Shown here piece by piece: positions 35,130 to 44,976 of a stretch of DNA of 64,000 bases (its first letter is position 1; each line of letters opens with the position of its first letter). This DNA is from Acetohalobium arabaticum DSM 5501 (GTDB lineage Bacteria; Bacillota; Halanaerobiia; Halobacteroidales; Acetohalobiaceae). The stretch spans positions 966,781 through 1,030,780 of the forward strand of contig NC_014378.1 in NCBI RefSeq assembly GCF_000144695.1. The letters run 5' to 3'. Made by a program: the position numbers and the translations under genes. The notes under the pieces are model-generated. The model was not told the DNA's origin. It did not search any database and was given only the letters and a program-made list of their open reading frames with translations.

Positions 35130-36545
35130 ATGATAAAGAGGAATTTCTTAGCCCAGGATATTTTATCCAATAACGAAATAGAAAAGATTCATAATGCTTC
35201 AATGAAGATATTAGAAAGCACAGGAATAGATATTCTACAGGAAGAAGCACAGGAGATCTTTGAAGAACATGGGGCTAAAGTAGAAGGAAAACGGGTTTAT
35301 TTACCACGAAAGTTAGTTGAAGATGCCCTTGATAGGGCCCCTTCTTCTTTTACCTTACATGCCAGGAATCCGGAGAATAATGTAGTAATTGGTGGTAATA
35401 ATTCAGTATTGGCTCCATCATCAGGGGTACCCTTTGTAACAGACCTGGATAACGGTAGGCGAGATGCTACTTTTGAAGATTATGTTAACCTAACTAAAAT
35501 AGCTTCAGATAGTGATCATATTGATGTATTGGGAGGTCTTATTGTAGAGCCTACTGATGTGGCTGATGAGAAGAGGCATGCTAAGATGTTTTATGCCGGA
35601 GCTAAATATTCGGATAAATGTTTAGTAGGGAGCCGTTATGGAACAAAATCAGTTCAGGACTGTTTAGAAATGGCCCGGATACTCTTTGGGGAAGATGAGA
35701 TTATAGATGATAGAGCAGTTTTAATTTCTATTATCAATACTAACAGTCCTCTGCAGTTAGACAATAGGATGCTCAGTTCGTTAATTGAATATGCTAAATA
35801 TAATCAGGCTACAGTAATCACTCCAGCAGCTATGGCTGGCTCAACGGGTCCGATGTCTATTGCAGGGACACTGACTTTACAGAATGCAGAGGCAATAGCA
35901 GGAATTGTACTTACTCAGTTGATTAATCCAGGTGCTCCTGTAGTTTACGGCTGTGCCTCAACTATTACTGATATGAAAACGGCCGGCTTGGCTATCGGTA
36001 GCCCTGAATATGCTAAGTTTGTAGGGGCTAGTGCTCAACTAGCACGTTATTATGATATTCCATCTCGAGCAGGAGGTTCACTGACTGATTCTGTAATGGC
36101 TGATGCTCAGGCCGGCTATGAAGCAATGATGATGTTTATGTCTTCAATTAATCACGGTGTTAACTTTATTCTGCATTCACTAGGGATTTTAGACAGCTAT
36201 ATGATGGCTTCTTATGAGAAGTTTATTATTGATAATGAAATAGTAGGTATGGTAAAGAATTATCAATCTGGTATAGAAGTGAATGAAGAAATGATAGCAG
36301 AGGAAGTAATTAATAAAGTAGGGCCAGCTGGTCATTTCTTGGAAGATGCACATACTCTACAGCATATGAGAGACTTCCGTGCCCCAGAGATAAGTAATAG
36401 GGCCGGATATAATGGAGAAGATAATCTAATTACAACGGCTGAAAGGGCCAATGAAAAGTGGAAGGATACTTTAGCTAACTTTGAAGAGCCGTATCTTGAT
36501 TCTGTTATAGAAGAGAGATTAACTGAATATATGGAAAGCTTATAA
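35130..36545 (+). CDS. MttB-family (non-pyrrolysine) corrinoid methyltransferase 2
   Basis: This 471-aa paralogue of the protein at 31239 has the same architecture (NNEIEKIHNASMKILESTGI, MAGSTGPMSIAGTLTLQNAEA, GPAGHFLEDAHTLQHMRDF) but is clearly diverged, so the pair may handle two substrates or two methylation states. There is no amber codon. GPAGHFLEDAHT is nearer to the glycine-betaine-type consensus than the first copy. It follows the BCCT gene by 17 bases with GGGGGGAG before the ATG and precedes the corrinoid gene by 47 bases. Confidence 0.92.
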   Translation: MIKRNFLAQDILSNNEIEKIHNASMKILESTGIDILQEEAQEIFEEHGAKVEGKRVYLPRKLVEDALDRAPSSFTLHARNPENNVVIGGNNSVLAPSSGVPFVTDLDNGRRDATFEDYVNLTKIASDSDHIDVLGGLIVEPTDVADEKRHAKMFYAGAKYSDKCLVGSRYGTKSVQDCLEMARILFGEDEIIDDRAVLISIINTNSPLQLDNRMLSSLIEYAKYNQATVITPAAMAGSTGPMSIAGTLTLQNAEAIAGIVLTQLINPGAPVVYGCASTITDMKTAGLAIGSPEYAKFVGASAQLARYYDIPSRAGGSLTDSVMADAQAGYEAMMMFMSSINHGVNFILHSLGILDSYMMASYEKFIIDNEIVGMVKNYQSGIEVNEEMIAEEVINKVGPAGHFLEDAHTLQHMRDFRAPEISNRAGYNGEDNLITTAERANEKWKDTLANFEEPYLDSVIEERLTEYMESL

Positions 36546-36592
36546 AATGATTAATTTAAAATTCAAATATAAAAATAGGAGGTATTATTAGG

Positions 36593-37222
36593 ATGAGTGA
36601 ATTTAAAGAGATTGCTAATGCAGTAATTGATGGAGAAGTGGAAAAGGTAGCTGAAATAGCTCAAGAGTTAGTAGATGCTGGTAAAAAGCCAAGCGAGATT
36701 ATTAAAGAAGGATTAGTTGCTGGTATGGATGTTGTTGGGGATAGATTCAAGAATAATGAAATGTTTGTACCAGAGGTATTGATTTCAGCTAAGTCTATGC
36801 ATGCAGGAATGGATATCGTTAAGCCACTATTAGCAGAGGCTGATACCTCTTCGGCAGGAACAGTAGTAATTGGTACTGTCGAAGGAGATCTTCATGATAT
36901 TGGTAAGAACTTAGTAGCAATGATGATTGAAGGAGCAGGTTATGAAGTAGTAGACTTAGGAGTAGATAAATCAGCCGATGAGATTGTAGAAGCAGTTAAA
37001 GAGCATCAGCCGGATGTAGTAGGGCTGTCAGCTCTATTAACTACAACTATGCCGGCTATGGAAGAAGCAATTGAAGCCTTAGAAGAGGCAAGCATAAGAA
37101 ATGAAGTTAAGGTTATTTTAGGTGGTGCTCCAGTAAGTAAAGACTTTGCTGATGAAATCGGTGCTGATGGCTATGCGCCTGACGGAAGTGTCGCCACTGA
37201 TTTAGTACGTAAGTTTGCCTAA
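36593..37222 (+). CDS. Corrinoid (B12-binding) methyl-carrier protein 1
   Basis: This 209-aa MttC/MtgC-like protein carries the methyl group between the two methyltransferases. The N-terminal helical cap is EVEKVAEIAQELVDAGKKPSEII; the Rossmann-like domain has the cobalt-ligand motif GDLHDIGKNLVAMM and the later GLSALLTTTMPAMEE and GGAPVS loops. AGGAGGTATTATTAGG precedes the ATG. It is very similar to the second copy at 58878. It lies between MttB-like 2 and the methyl-THF transferase, the classical three-part set. Confidence 0.95.
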   Translation: MSEFKEIANAVIDGEVEKVAEIAQELVDAGKKPSEIIKEGLVAGMDVVGDRFKNNEMFVPEVLISAKSMHAGMDIVKPLLAEADTSSAGTVVIGTVEGDLHDIGKNLVAMMIEGAGYEVVDLGVDKSADEIVEAVKEHQPDVVGLSALLTTTMPAMEEAIEALEEASIRNEVKVILGGAPVSKDFADEIGADGYAPDGSVATDLVRKFA

Positions 37223-37252
37223 ATAAAAGATATAAAGTAGGGGGATAAGTAG

Positions 37253-38050
37253 ATGATAATTATTGGAGAATTAATCAATACGAGTCGTGATGAAGTAGAA
37301 CCTGCAGTTAAGGATAGAGATACTGAGTTTATTCAAGAGTTGGCTAAAAAGCAGGAAGAAGCCGGAGCTGACTATATCGATGTTAATTGCGGAACCTTAA
37401 TTAAGGAAGAGCCAGAAGCACTAGAGTGGTTAGTTGAAACAGTACAGGAAGTTGTAGATGTACCATTATGTATCGATAGTCCTGATCCAGAAGCAATTAA
37501 AAGAGGCCTAGAGGCTCATGAGGGCAAAGCCTTAGTCAATTCAATTACTGCCGAAGAAGATAGATTCCAAGAGATTCTACCATTAATTCAGGAATATGAT
37601 GCTCAAATTATAGCCTTAGTGATGAATGAGGAAGGTATGCCTGAAGATGATACGGATAGAATTGAAACAGCAACTAAGCTAATTGAGGATCTAACTGCTG
37701 AGGGTATTGCCGAAGATGATATCTATGTTGATCCAATTATTCAGCCGATCGGAACTGATGAGGAGATGGGAGAATATATTCTATCTGCTATTGATGAGAT
37801 TACTAACAAATATCAAGAAGTACATATTACTTGTGGGCTAAGCAATATCTCTCACGGTCTGCCGCAGAGAAAGCTTTTAAATCAGACTTTCGTAGTACTA
37901 GCAATGAGTAGAGGTATGGATAGTGCTATTTTGGATCCCTTGGACGAAAAGATTATGTCTCTGGCTACGGCGGCTGATACTTTATTAGGGAAGGATCAGT
38001 ACTGTAGTAATTACATTAAAGCATCCAAGAGTGATAAATTAACTGTTTAA
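37253..38050 (+). CDS. Methyltetrahydrofolate:corrinoid methyltransferase (MtgA/AcsE-like) 1
   Basis: This 265-aa pterin-binding TIM barrel moves the methyl group from the corrinoid protein to tetrahydrofolate. Pterin-binding motifs are seen in IGELINTSRDEV, GADYIDVNCGT, CIDSPDPEAI, YVDPIIQPIG and ITCGLSNISHGLPQR. GGGGGATAAGTAG precedes the ATG. The first 550 bases are almost identical to the second copy at 59541 while the rest is diverged (see findings). It feeds methyl-THF into the Wood-Ljungdahl or oxidative C1 branch. A terminator follows. Confidence 0.94.
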   Translation: MIIIGELINTSRDEVEPAVKDRDTEFIQELAKKQEEAGADYIDVNCGTLIKEEPEALEWLVETVQEVVDVPLCIDSPDPEAIKRGLEAHEGKALVNSITAEEDRFQEILPLIQEYDAQIIALVMNEEGMPEDDTDRIETATKLIEDLTAEGIAEDDIYVDPIIQPIGTDEEMGEYILSAIDEITNKYQEVHITCGLSNISHGLPQRKLLNQTFVVLAMSRGMDSAILDPLDEKIMSLATAADTLLGKDQYCSNYIKASKSDKLTV

Positions 38051-38068
38051 TTTGAATAGCTTTATTAA

Positions 38069-38093
38069 AAAAGGGGAGATTATCTCCCCTTTT
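38069..38093 (+). terminator. Rho-independent terminator
   Basis: AAAAGGGGAG pairs with CTCCCCTTTT around ATTAT, 18 bases after the methyl-THF transferase stop. Confidence 0.85.
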
Positions 38094-38133
38094 ATCTATT
38101 TATTAGTTCCAACTAAGTCAAAGGAGGGAGATT

Positions 38134-38913
38134 ATGACCTGTAATCATTATGGTTATCTTGGAGAAGAATCTGATAAAGAGAATGAATTTTCTATTGAGA
38201 AGGGCCAGGTTATTGCTGGTTATACTATAGGGATTCTATTACTGGATGTCTGGTACCCATTAATGCCTGGTAATGTAGTAAATGCTTCAACATATGATTT
38301 TCCAGTACGCCATAAGTTAGTTAAGGGAGCAACACAGGAGAGAATGCATACTGGTGATCCGACACTGCTTGATGATTTGGTTGAGGCCGGTAGAGAGCTA
38401 GAGAAGGAAGGAGTACGGGCTATTATAGGAGCCTGCGGCTATTTTGGCCATTTCCAACCGCAGTTAGCCGATGAGCTTGAGGTGCCTGTTTACTTATCCA
38501 GTTTGGTTCAAATTCCTTTAATAGAGCAGGGCTTAAAGAGCAACCAAAAGATTGGGATTTTATGTGCTGATGAGGAAAATCTAACTTCCGAATTAATGGA
38601 AAAGTGTGGAGCTAGGGACCCTGATATCTGTGTAGTAAAGGGTTTAGGGGATAAGCCGGAATTTTCAGCTCTGCCCAATAGTGACCGGGGAGAGTTTGAT
38701 AATGGTAAGGTGCGGGATGAAGTAGTGACTGGAGCCAAAAATCTAGTGGAGGAGCATGAAGATGTTGGAGCAATACTATTAGAATGTAGTGATATGCCTC
38801 CTTATGCAGCTGATGTGCAGCGAGCCGTTAACCTGCCTGTCTATGACTTTATTACTATGATTAATTGGGTACATAATTCTGTAGCTCAGAAGCCTTATTA
38901 TGGATTTTTATAA
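38134..38913 (+). CDS. Aspartate/glutamate racemase-superfamily protein 2
   Basis: This 259-aa paralogue of the gene at 32689 has the two catalytic-type cysteines in IIGACGYFGHFQ and ILLECSDMPPYA, and the conserved YPLMPGNVVNASTYDFPVRHK. It follows a terminator, so it has its own promoter or read-through transcription. AAAGGAGGGAG precedes the ATG. Having two divergent copies beside two MttB paralogues suggests each methyltransferase has a matched downstream enzyme (inference). Confidence 0.82.
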   Translation: MTCNHYGYLGEESDKENEFSIEKGQVIAGYTIGILLLDVWYPLMPGNVVNASTYDFPVRHKLVKGATQERMHTGDPTLLDDLVEAGRELEKEGVRAIIGACGYFGHFQPQLADELEVPVYLSSLVQIPLIEQGLKSNQKIGILCADEENLTSELMEKCGARDPDICVVKGLGDKPEFSALPNSDRGEFDNGKVRDEVVTGAKNLVEEHEDVGAILLECSDMPPYAADVQRAVNLPVYDFITMINWVHNSVAQKPYYGFL

Positions 38914-38964
38914 AAGCATTGATTACTAAACAGATAATATAAAAGTGATCTGGAGGCGTCTTTT

Positions 38965-40914
38965 ATGAAGAAGATATATGATTTTTTTGATGATCAGACT
39001 ATTCAAAGTAAGTTGATTGTTTTAATGTTATTAATTGGATTGGTACCTATAATTACTTTAGGTTATTTTGAAGTTCAAGAAACTAAAGCTACAATAAAAG
39101 AATCATTTATTAATTCAACTACAAAAGAGATCAAGCAGGTAGATAATGCTATCAATCTTTATTTTGAAACTATTAAAGAGAACTGTAAGATGTTTGCAGC
39201 TGATTCTAGTGTGAAGAAGGCAGATAAAACAATAACTACATATACAGATAAGGTAACAAGTGAAGAATTGAATCTAACACCGCTTGAAAATGGCGGTCTT
39301 GAAGCAGAGATCTATAAAGAGTATTTAAATTTTGCTAAGTCCCACTCTAATACCGCTTATGTCTATATGGGAACCGAGTATGGCAGTTATATTCAATGGC
39401 CGGCAACTTCTCTTAGAAAGAATTATGATCCAAGAGAAAGACCTTTTTATGAAATTGCAATGAAAAATAAAGGTGAAGTTGTGAGAACAAGTCCATATGC
39501 TTCTGCTGACGGTACAGGAGCTATTATAAGTACAGTTACAACAATTAAAGATGAGACTGGTGAGGTTATAGGTGTGCAGGGACTTGATGTTAGTTTAGAA
39601 AGTTTAGCAGATCTGGTAAAGAATATGAAGATTGGAAAGACAGGTTATGTAATTATGACTACCAGTGATGGAACTATTTTAGCCCATCCTAAGAAGCCAG
39701 AGTTAAACTTTAAAAATGTAAGAGAACTTGGGGTTGATAAATTAAATAATCTATCTAATATAGAGCAGGATAACTTTAAAGCGGTTATGAATAATAAAGA
39801 TTATCTTATGAATGTATATACTTCATCCAAAACAGGCTGGAAGTTTATAGCAGTAGTTGAAGAGTCGGAATTAGCTGAGGCACTGAGCGGTATATATAAA
39901 CAGATAATCTGGATAACAGCATTGGCTGCACTGGTAATTATAGCCACAGCAATATTGTTTTCTAAAAGATTTTCCCAGCCGATAGTTGATGCTACAAACT
40001 TTGCTCAAGAGATTGCTCGGGGTAATCTTAATGTGGAGTCATTACAGAATAAGTCCAATAATGAGATTGGAAACTTAGTCCAAGCATTAGATAAGATGCG
40101 GGATAATTTAAGGAATATGATTGCTGATTTAATGGATGCAATTGAAGATCTATCAGCCTATAGCCAGGAGCTTTCTGCTTCGGCAGAAGAAGGAAATGCA
40201 GTAATTGAAACTAATAATCAAAATTTAAACGAGATGGCCACAAGTATTCAACAGATTTCAGCTAGTAGTCAGGAGGTTACTGGTTTAGCCCAGGAAGCTA
40301 ATTCCCAAACCCAGGCTGGTAGTAAGCAGATAGATAAGATTACTAGCATTAAAGGGATTAATCAAGTAGTAAGTAATGCTGTAGAAAATATTAATGAATT
40401 AAATGCTAATTCAGAGGAAATCGAGAAGATAGTAGATATAATAACTAATATAGCAGAACAGACTAACTTATTGGCTTTGAATGCAGCAATTGAAGCAGCC
40501 AGAGCTGGAGAAGACGGCCGGGGCTTTGCAGTAGTAGCTGAAGAGATCAGAGAGTTAGCTGAAGAGACAGCCGAAGCTACAAAAGAGATAGATGGCTTAA
40601 TTCAGGATACCCAAAATAAATCAGAGGCCGGTTTAGAGGCCGTGAAAGAGATGAAGGATAAGATTGAAGATAGAAAGGAGACTTTACAGAAGACAAGTGA
40701 GGTTTTCTCTCAAATTGAGGCAGCAATTGAAGATACATCGACCCATATTCAGCAGACAGCTGTATCTACTCAGAACTTAGCTGAAAATAGTGAACAGGTA
40801 ATGGATGCTTCTCAAGATATGAAGAATATGTCCCAGGAAGTGACCAATTCTTCTCAAGAATTAGCAAATATGGCTCAGAAGCTGCAGGGATTAATTGAAG
40901 AGTTTAAGGTTTAA
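38965..40914 (+). CDS. Methyl-accepting chemotaxis protein (dCache-HAMP-MA)
   Basis: This 649-aa chemoreceptor has a membrane segment at about 17-37, an extracellular double-Cache sensor (including [22 protein letters not shown] and [12 protein letters not shown]), a second membrane segment near 313-332, a HAMP domain, and a long coiled-coil signalling domain with the hairpin tip [34 protein letters not shown]. The dCache domain commonly binds amino acids or quaternary amines, so with its position between the racemase-like and aconitase X genes it may sense the cluster's substrate. GGAGGCG precedes the ATG. Confidence 0.93.
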   Translation: MKKIYDFFDDQTIQSKLIVLMLLIGLVPIITLGYFEVQETKATIKESFINSTTKEIKQVDNAINLYFETIKENCKMFAADSSVKKADKTITTYTDKVTSEELNLTPLENGGLEAEIYKEYLNFAKSHSNTAYVYMGTEYGSYIQWPATSLRKNYDPRERPFYEIAMKNKGEVVRTSPYASADGTGAIISTVTTIKDETGEVIGVQGLDVSLESLADLVKNMKIGKTGYVIMTTSDGTILAHPKKPELNFKNVRELGVDKLNNLSNIEQDNFKAVMNNKDYLMNVYTSSKTGWKFIAVVEESELAEALSGIYKQIIWITALAALVIIATAILFSKRFSQPIVDATNFAQEIARGNLNVESLQNKSNNEIGNLVQALDKMRDNLRNMIADLMDAIEDLSAYSQELSASAEEGNAVIETNNQNLNEMATSIQQISASSQEVTGLAQEANSQTQAGSKQIDKITSIKGINQVVSNAVENINELNANSEEIEKIVDIITNIAEQTNLLALNAAIEAARAGEDGRGFAVVAEEIRELAEETAEATKEIDGLIQDTQNKSEAGLEAVKEMKDKIEDRKETLQKTSEVFSQIEAAIEDTSTHIQQTAVSTQNLAENSEQVMDASQDMKNMSQEVTNSSQELANMAQKLQGLIEEFKV

Positions 40915-40938
40915 TAGAGGTATAGGAGGATAAATATT

Positions 40939-42216
40939 ATGCTTAAGCTTACTGATTATGAAGAGCAGATGCTTGACGGTAAAGAAGGTAGATTAAAACA
41001 GGTTGCTATGGAGAAAATTGTTAAGTATGCAAAGGCTTTAGGGGCCAAAGAGTTATGTAAGGTTACTAAGGCTACCCTTTATTGTGGGGCACATGGATAC
41101 TTGGATGTATTAGGATCAGATGATATAGATGAAATATTTTCGCAGATGAATATGTGTACTTCCGAAGAATTATCTTTAGATGAAATTGCAGAATGCTGTT
41201 TTGCTCAGACCTGTGTTGCTCCTATGGATTCGGATAAATGGGAGGATTTAGGAGTAACAGAAAGAAATTATCAGAAGAATGAAGAATTTTTAGATTACTA
41301 TCTTGATGCCGGCGTTGAGATAGCAGGTTCCTGTGTTCCTTATTTAACCGGCTGGATTCCTCTTATGGGAGAACATTTTGTTACCAGTGAATCCCATGTT
41401 GTATTAATGTGTAATTCCATCTGGGGAGCCTGCGGCAACTCAGATGGTATTGAAGCAGGATTCTGGTCGGCAGTCTGTGGAAGAACCCCTAAATGGGGTA
41501 ATCATATTATGGAGAATAGAAAAGGGACCCATCTTTTTAATTTGGAATGTAAATCAGAAACCATTGTAGACTGGGATTTGATCGGCTATACCGTCGGCCG
41601 CAAGCTTCCGTTTCATTCGGTTCCAGTTCTTGATGGTGAGTTTAGGAAGCCGGACATTATTAGATTAAAGCAGTGTTATGGTTCTATGGCAACAACCAGC
41701 GGGGCTGAGATGTGCCATATAGTTGGTGTAACTCCAGAAGCTAGAACATTGGATGAAGCTTTGGGAGTAGAAGAACCGCAGGAGATTATAACTATAACTG
41801 ATGAGGATATTGCCCAGTCGCGGGCTATGTTATGCAGTGACAAGGAAGGTAAGGTTGAATTTGTTACTCTCGGCTGTCCTCATTATACAATCGAAGAGAT
41901 TAAAGAGGTTGCAGAATTTTTAGAAGGAAAGACTATAGATTCGGAGGTTAAATTATTAGTCTGGACTACCTATACAATTAAAGCAATGGCTGATAGATCC
42001 GGATATACTGAAATTATCCAGCAGGCTGGAGGAGATATTTATACCAGCAGTTGCCCATTGGTGGCAGGTAAACGATCCCATCAAGGGGTAATCGGTATAG
42101 TTACAGATTCAGGTAAACAGTCCCATTATCTTAAGTCTGAGTCTTCTACAGATGTCTATTTTGGTAATAAATTCGAATGTTTGAAATCAGCCGTTACTGG
42201 AAAATGGGAGGTTTAA
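40939..42216 (+). CDS. Aconitase X catalytic subunit (AcnX large)
   Basis: This 425-aa protein matches the aconitase X catalytic domain (formerly DUF521): LTDYEEQMLDGKEG, CGAHGYLDVL, NSIWGACGNSDGIEAGFW, GYTVGRKLP, and cysteines for an iron-sulfur cluster (for example in VTLGCPHYT and SSCPLVAGKR). Characterised bacterial members dehydrate cis-3-hydroxy-L-proline or related substrates; archaeal ones act on phosphomevalonate. The swivel domain is encoded separately 3 bases downstream. In this setting dehydration of a hydroxylated amino acid left after demethylation is plausible. AGGAGG precedes the ATG. Confidence 0.88.
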   Translation: MLKLTDYEEQMLDGKEGRLKQVAMEKIVKYAKALGAKELCKVTKATLYCGAHGYLDVLGSDDIDEIFSQMNMCTSEELSLDEIAECCFAQTCVAPMDSDKWEDLGVTERNYQKNEEFLDYYLDAGVEIAGSCVPYLTGWIPLMGEHFVTSESHVVLMCNSIWGACGNSDGIEAGFWSAVCGRTPKWGNHIMENRKGTHLFNLECKSETIVDWDLIGYTVGRKLPFHSVPVLDGEFRKPDIIRLKQCYGSMATTSGAEMCHIVGVTPEARTLDEALGVEEPQEIITITDEDIAQSRAMLCSDKEGKVEFVTLGCPHYTIEEIKEVAEFLEGKTIDSEVKLLVWTTYTIKAMADRSGYTEIIQQAGGDIYTSSCPLVAGKRSHQGVIGIVTDSGKQSHYLKSESSTDVYFGNKFECLKSAVTGKWEV

Positions 42217-42219
42217 AGT

Positions 42220-42645
42220 ATGAGCGATAAAATTTTAATTAAGGGCCGCGGTGCATTAGGCGGTAAAGCTGAAGGACGGGCTATGGTCTGTCCGGAAAGT
42301 ATTCAGGGTTGGGCAGGTATTGATGATGAAACTGGAGAGATTATTGAACAGGGACATTCACTTGAAGGAAAAAGTATTAATGATGCTGTAGTTATCCTGC
42401 CGGGCAGTAAAGGCTCAAATGGTTGGTCTTGCCACTTTCATGCAACAAAGATTAAAGGTACTCATCCAGCAGCCTGGATCTTTACCAAGGTAGATTCCCG
42501 GGCTGGAGTAGCAATAGCTGTTGAAGATATTCCGGCAGTAACAGATCTTGATCAAGATCCTTTTGAATTGATCAATACTGGTGATTGGGTTAAAGTAGAT
42601 GGAGATAGAGGAATTGTTGAAGTAATACCTCATGATAAAAAGTAA
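42220..42645 (+). CDS. Aconitase X swivel subunit (AcnX small)
   Basis: This 141-aa protein is the swivel domain partner (formerly DUF126) of aconitase X: ILIKGRGALGGKAEGRAMVCPESIQGWAGIDDETG, VVILPGSKGSNGWSCHFHATKIKG and AWIFTKVDSRAGVAIAVEDIP are family blocks, including the serine-rich SKGSNG loop that closes the active site. It starts 3 bases after the large subunit, so the two are translationally coupled. A strong palindromic terminator follows directly. Confidence 0.88.
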   Translation: MSDKILIKGRGALGGKAEGRAMVCPESIQGWAGIDDETGEIIEQGHSLEGKSINDAVVILPGSKGSNGWSCHFHATKIKGTHPAAWIFTKVDSRAGVAIAVEDIPAVTDLDQDPFELINTGDWVKVDGDRGIVEVIPHDKK

Positions 42646-42675
42646 AAACATACCTTATTTAAATAAGGTATGTTT
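42646..42675. terminator. Perfect 30-bp palindrome, bidirectional terminator
   Basis: A 15-bp arm (starting AAACATACCTTATTT) is followed directly by its complement, between the convergent acnX swivel gene and the membrane-protein gene. T-rich ends on both strands support use in both directions. Confidence 0.8.
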
Positions 42676-42676
42676 C

Positions 42677-43141
42677 TTAAGTTAATCTCAGTCTCTGTTG
42701 ATAAAAAAGATAATAAGCTAGACCTAGATGGGTTATAAATGCCAACAGAAAATCTAAATATGGATTCCAGTTAAGATATGACCTATAGCCTAATAAGACA
42801 GAGCCATAAGTAATAACTGCAGTTAATAGAGCAAAGCCGATTATATATAAACCTGCACTTATAAACGAGTTTATTCTATAGGTAAAGTGACCAAAAATAA
42901 TCGTTGGCGGAATCCAGGCTAATAAGATTCCCAGGGGAATGCCGTTGATGAATATTAAAGCTGTATTAAATTTCCATGCCTCAAGGATATTAACGCCGAA
43001 AACCTGTAGAATTATTGCTGTCAAACCTCCGCCTATTAAGCCGAAAGAAAGAAATTCTTTAATTCTATCAGGAGGAACTATTAATATCATTGCTGCTGTT
43101 AGAACTGTAAATAAATAAAGCCAGACTAAATTTGTTGTCAT
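42677..43141 (-). CDS. Small multi-spanning membrane protein (CBO0543-like)
   Basis: This 154-aa protein has about four to five hydrophobic segments (LVWLYLFTVLTAAMILIV, FGLIGGGLTAIILQVFGV, FISAGLYIIGFALLTAVI, YLDFLLAFITHLGLAYYLF). It resembles the CBO0543 family of spore-former membrane proteins, whose function is unknown. AGGAGGCCAAGAG precedes the ATG. It is transcribed alone on the minus strand toward the shared palindromic terminator. Confidence 0.7.
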   Translation of the reverse strand: MTTNLVWLYLFTVLTAAMILIVPPDRIKEFLSFGLIGGGLTAIILQVFGVNILEAWKFNTALIFINGIPLGILLAWIPPTIIFGHFTYRINSFISAGLYIIGFALLTAVITYGSVLLGYRSYLNWNPYLDFLLAFITHLGLAYYLFYQQRLRLT

Positions 43142-43234
43142 TCTCTTGGCCTCCTATTTTTCTTACTAATAGTATTATTTATTAATCGATTATTTTTATA
43201 CAATAAAATAGAATAGCAGGAGCATAAGCTCCTA

Positions 43235-43417
43235 CTATTCTATATTCTGGGCCATATTCTTTATTTTCTCTTCTTCAGCCATTTTAACAGCTTTTTTTAC
43301 TAATGACCCAGCTTCTCTGGTGGTTATATTTCCCCAATCACCGTCTTCAACCTTATGAGCAAAGCCTAATTCTTTAGCCAACTCATACTTAGTTTCATCG
43401 GACATAATATCACTCAT
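43235..43417 (-). CDS. Alpha/beta-type small acid-soluble spore protein
   Basis: This 60-aa protein matches the SASP family: DETKYELAKELGF, WGNITTREAGSLVKKAVKMAEE. Such proteins coat spore DNA and protect it from UV and heat. The ATG at 43417 is used because GGAGGTGG lies 7 bases upstream; the longer frame from 43450 would start before that site. The gene indicates that the organism forms endospores. It stands alone on the minus strand. Confidence 0.85.
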   Translation of the reverse strand: MSDIMSDETKYELAKELGFAHKVEDGDWGNITTREAGSLVKKAVKMAEEEKIKNMAQNIE

Positions 43418-43620
43418 TGGGTAACCACCTCCAATAATAATATACCTCATATATTTGATATTATGCTGGTTAATTATAGTGATTAAAAATTTAAGCGATA
43501 TTCTTTAAGACAGTAATTCGGTCAGAATTTCATATTGAGTTATGCAGGAAAAATTAATAATTATAGAGAAAAATGTTCATTGAGATATTATTTGGATTAT
43601 AGGAAAGGAGATAAAGTAAA

Positions 43621-44976
43621 GTGAAAGTAACTAGTAACATTGAAGAATTAAGTGATAGGCTTGACGGTCAAGATGATATGAAAGAGAAAAAAGATATAGA
43701 TGTGTCACTATTTGATATGATTATGTCTCTGTCAGATGCTATGGATTTAATCAGTACTGTAGTAAATGGACATCATAAACGGGTAGCTTATATTGCTTCT
43801 AGTATTGCCGAAGAATTGGAAATGTCCAAAGAAGAACAGAGACATTTAGTTATAGCTGGAGCTTTGCACGATGTTGGAGCTTTTTCTCTACAGGAGAGAT
43901 TGGATGCTTTAAACTTTGAAGTAACAGATTTTTTAGAATCTTTAGGTTTAAGTAAGCATGCTGAAGTAGGTTATCGACTAATTAATCATTTTCAGCCTTT
44001 TGATAAGATAGCTTCTTTGATTCGGTACCATCATGTCTACTGGCAAGAAGGAGCAGGTGCAGAATTTCAGAGTGAAAGAATACCTCTAGGAAGCCATATT
44101 CTGCATCTATCTGATAGAATAGATGTATCTATTAATATGAAAGAAGAGGTTTTAAGCCAGACTGATAGAATTAATAAGCGGATTAAAGAAAATACAGGAA
44201 ACCAGTTCAAGCCTGAGTTGGTAGAGGTATATCTGAATTTATCAGATAAGGAGTCATTCTGGTTTGATATTATATCTCCTGTAACAATGGAAATTTTAGC
44301 TGAAGAATTTAGTGGTATAAACATTTCATTAAGTATAGATGAATTAGGTGATTTAGCTGAATTATTCAGTCAGATTATAGACTTTAGAAGTAGATTTACA
44401 GCTTCGCATTCAAGTGGAGTGGCTGCCACTGCTCAAGCATTAGGGGGGCAGATTGGCTTATCAAAAATAGATAGAAAGAAGATTAAAATTGCCGGTTATC
44501 TCCATGATTTAGGTAAACTAGCAGTACCTACTGAGATTTTAGAAAAAGAAGAGAAACTGACTGATGAGGAATTTAATATAATAAAGAAGCATGTCTATCA
44601 TACATACCATACATTAAAGGGAGTAAGCGGTTTAGAAGAGATCAATACCTGGGCTGCTTTTCATCATGAACGGCTGGATGGCAACGGTTATCCTTTCCAT
44701 CATCAGAAAGAAGAACTATCCTTAGGTTCGCGGATTATGGCTGTTGCTGATGTCTTTACAGCTATTACTGAAAACCGCCCCTATCGAGAAGGAATGGATA
44801 AAGATAGAGCTTTAGAGGTATTACAGGATATGGTTCAAGATTCAGCTTTAGATTCAGATGTTGTTACTGTTTTGGCTGATAATTATGAAGAAATAAATAT
44901 TATTCGTCAGACTGCACAACGAGAAGAGACTGAAGAATATAAACGATTCTTACAGGAAGTGAATGGGTCTTATTGA
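43621..44976 (+). CDS. Tandem HD-domain / HD-GYP-type phosphohydrolase
   Basis: This 451-aa protein has two HD domains. The first (about 45-190) reads HHKRVAYIASSIAEEL...AGALHDVG. The second (about 255-410) reads HSSGVAATAQALG, AGYLHDLGKLAVPTEIL and HHERLDGNGYP, the signature of HD-GYP proteins that hydrolyse cyclic di-GMP or related dinucleotides. No membrane or receiver domain is present, so it is a cytoplasmic enzyme. The start is a GTG preceded by AAAGGAGATAAAG. The substrate is not certain because HD-GYP relatives vary. Confidence 0.88.
   Translation: MKVTSNIEELSDRLDGQDDMKEKKDIDVSLFDMIMSLSDAMDLISTVVNGHHKRVAYIASSIAEELEMSKEEQRHLVIAGALHDVGAFSLQERLDALNFEVTDFLESLGLSKHAEVGYRLINHFQPFDKIASLIRYHHVYWQEGAGAEFQSERIPLGSHILHLSDRIDVSINMKEEVLSQTDRINKRIKENTGNQFKPELVEVYLNLSDKESFWFDIISPVTMEILAEEFSGINISLSIDELGDLAELFSQIIDFRSRFTASHSSGVAATAQALGGQIGLSKIDRKKIKIAGYLHDLGKLAVPTEILEKEEKLTDEEFNIIKKHVYHTYHTLKGVSGLEEINTWAAFHHERLDGNGYPFHHQKEELSLGSRIMAVADVFTAITENRPYREGMDKDRALEVLQDMVQDSALDSDVVTVLADNYEEINIIRQTAQREETEEYKRFLQEVNGSY

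Noticed and set aside
31239-36545. Pyrrolysine-type MttB genes
   Set aside because: Both MttB-family frames run full length without an in-frame TAG, so pyrrolysine is not needed.
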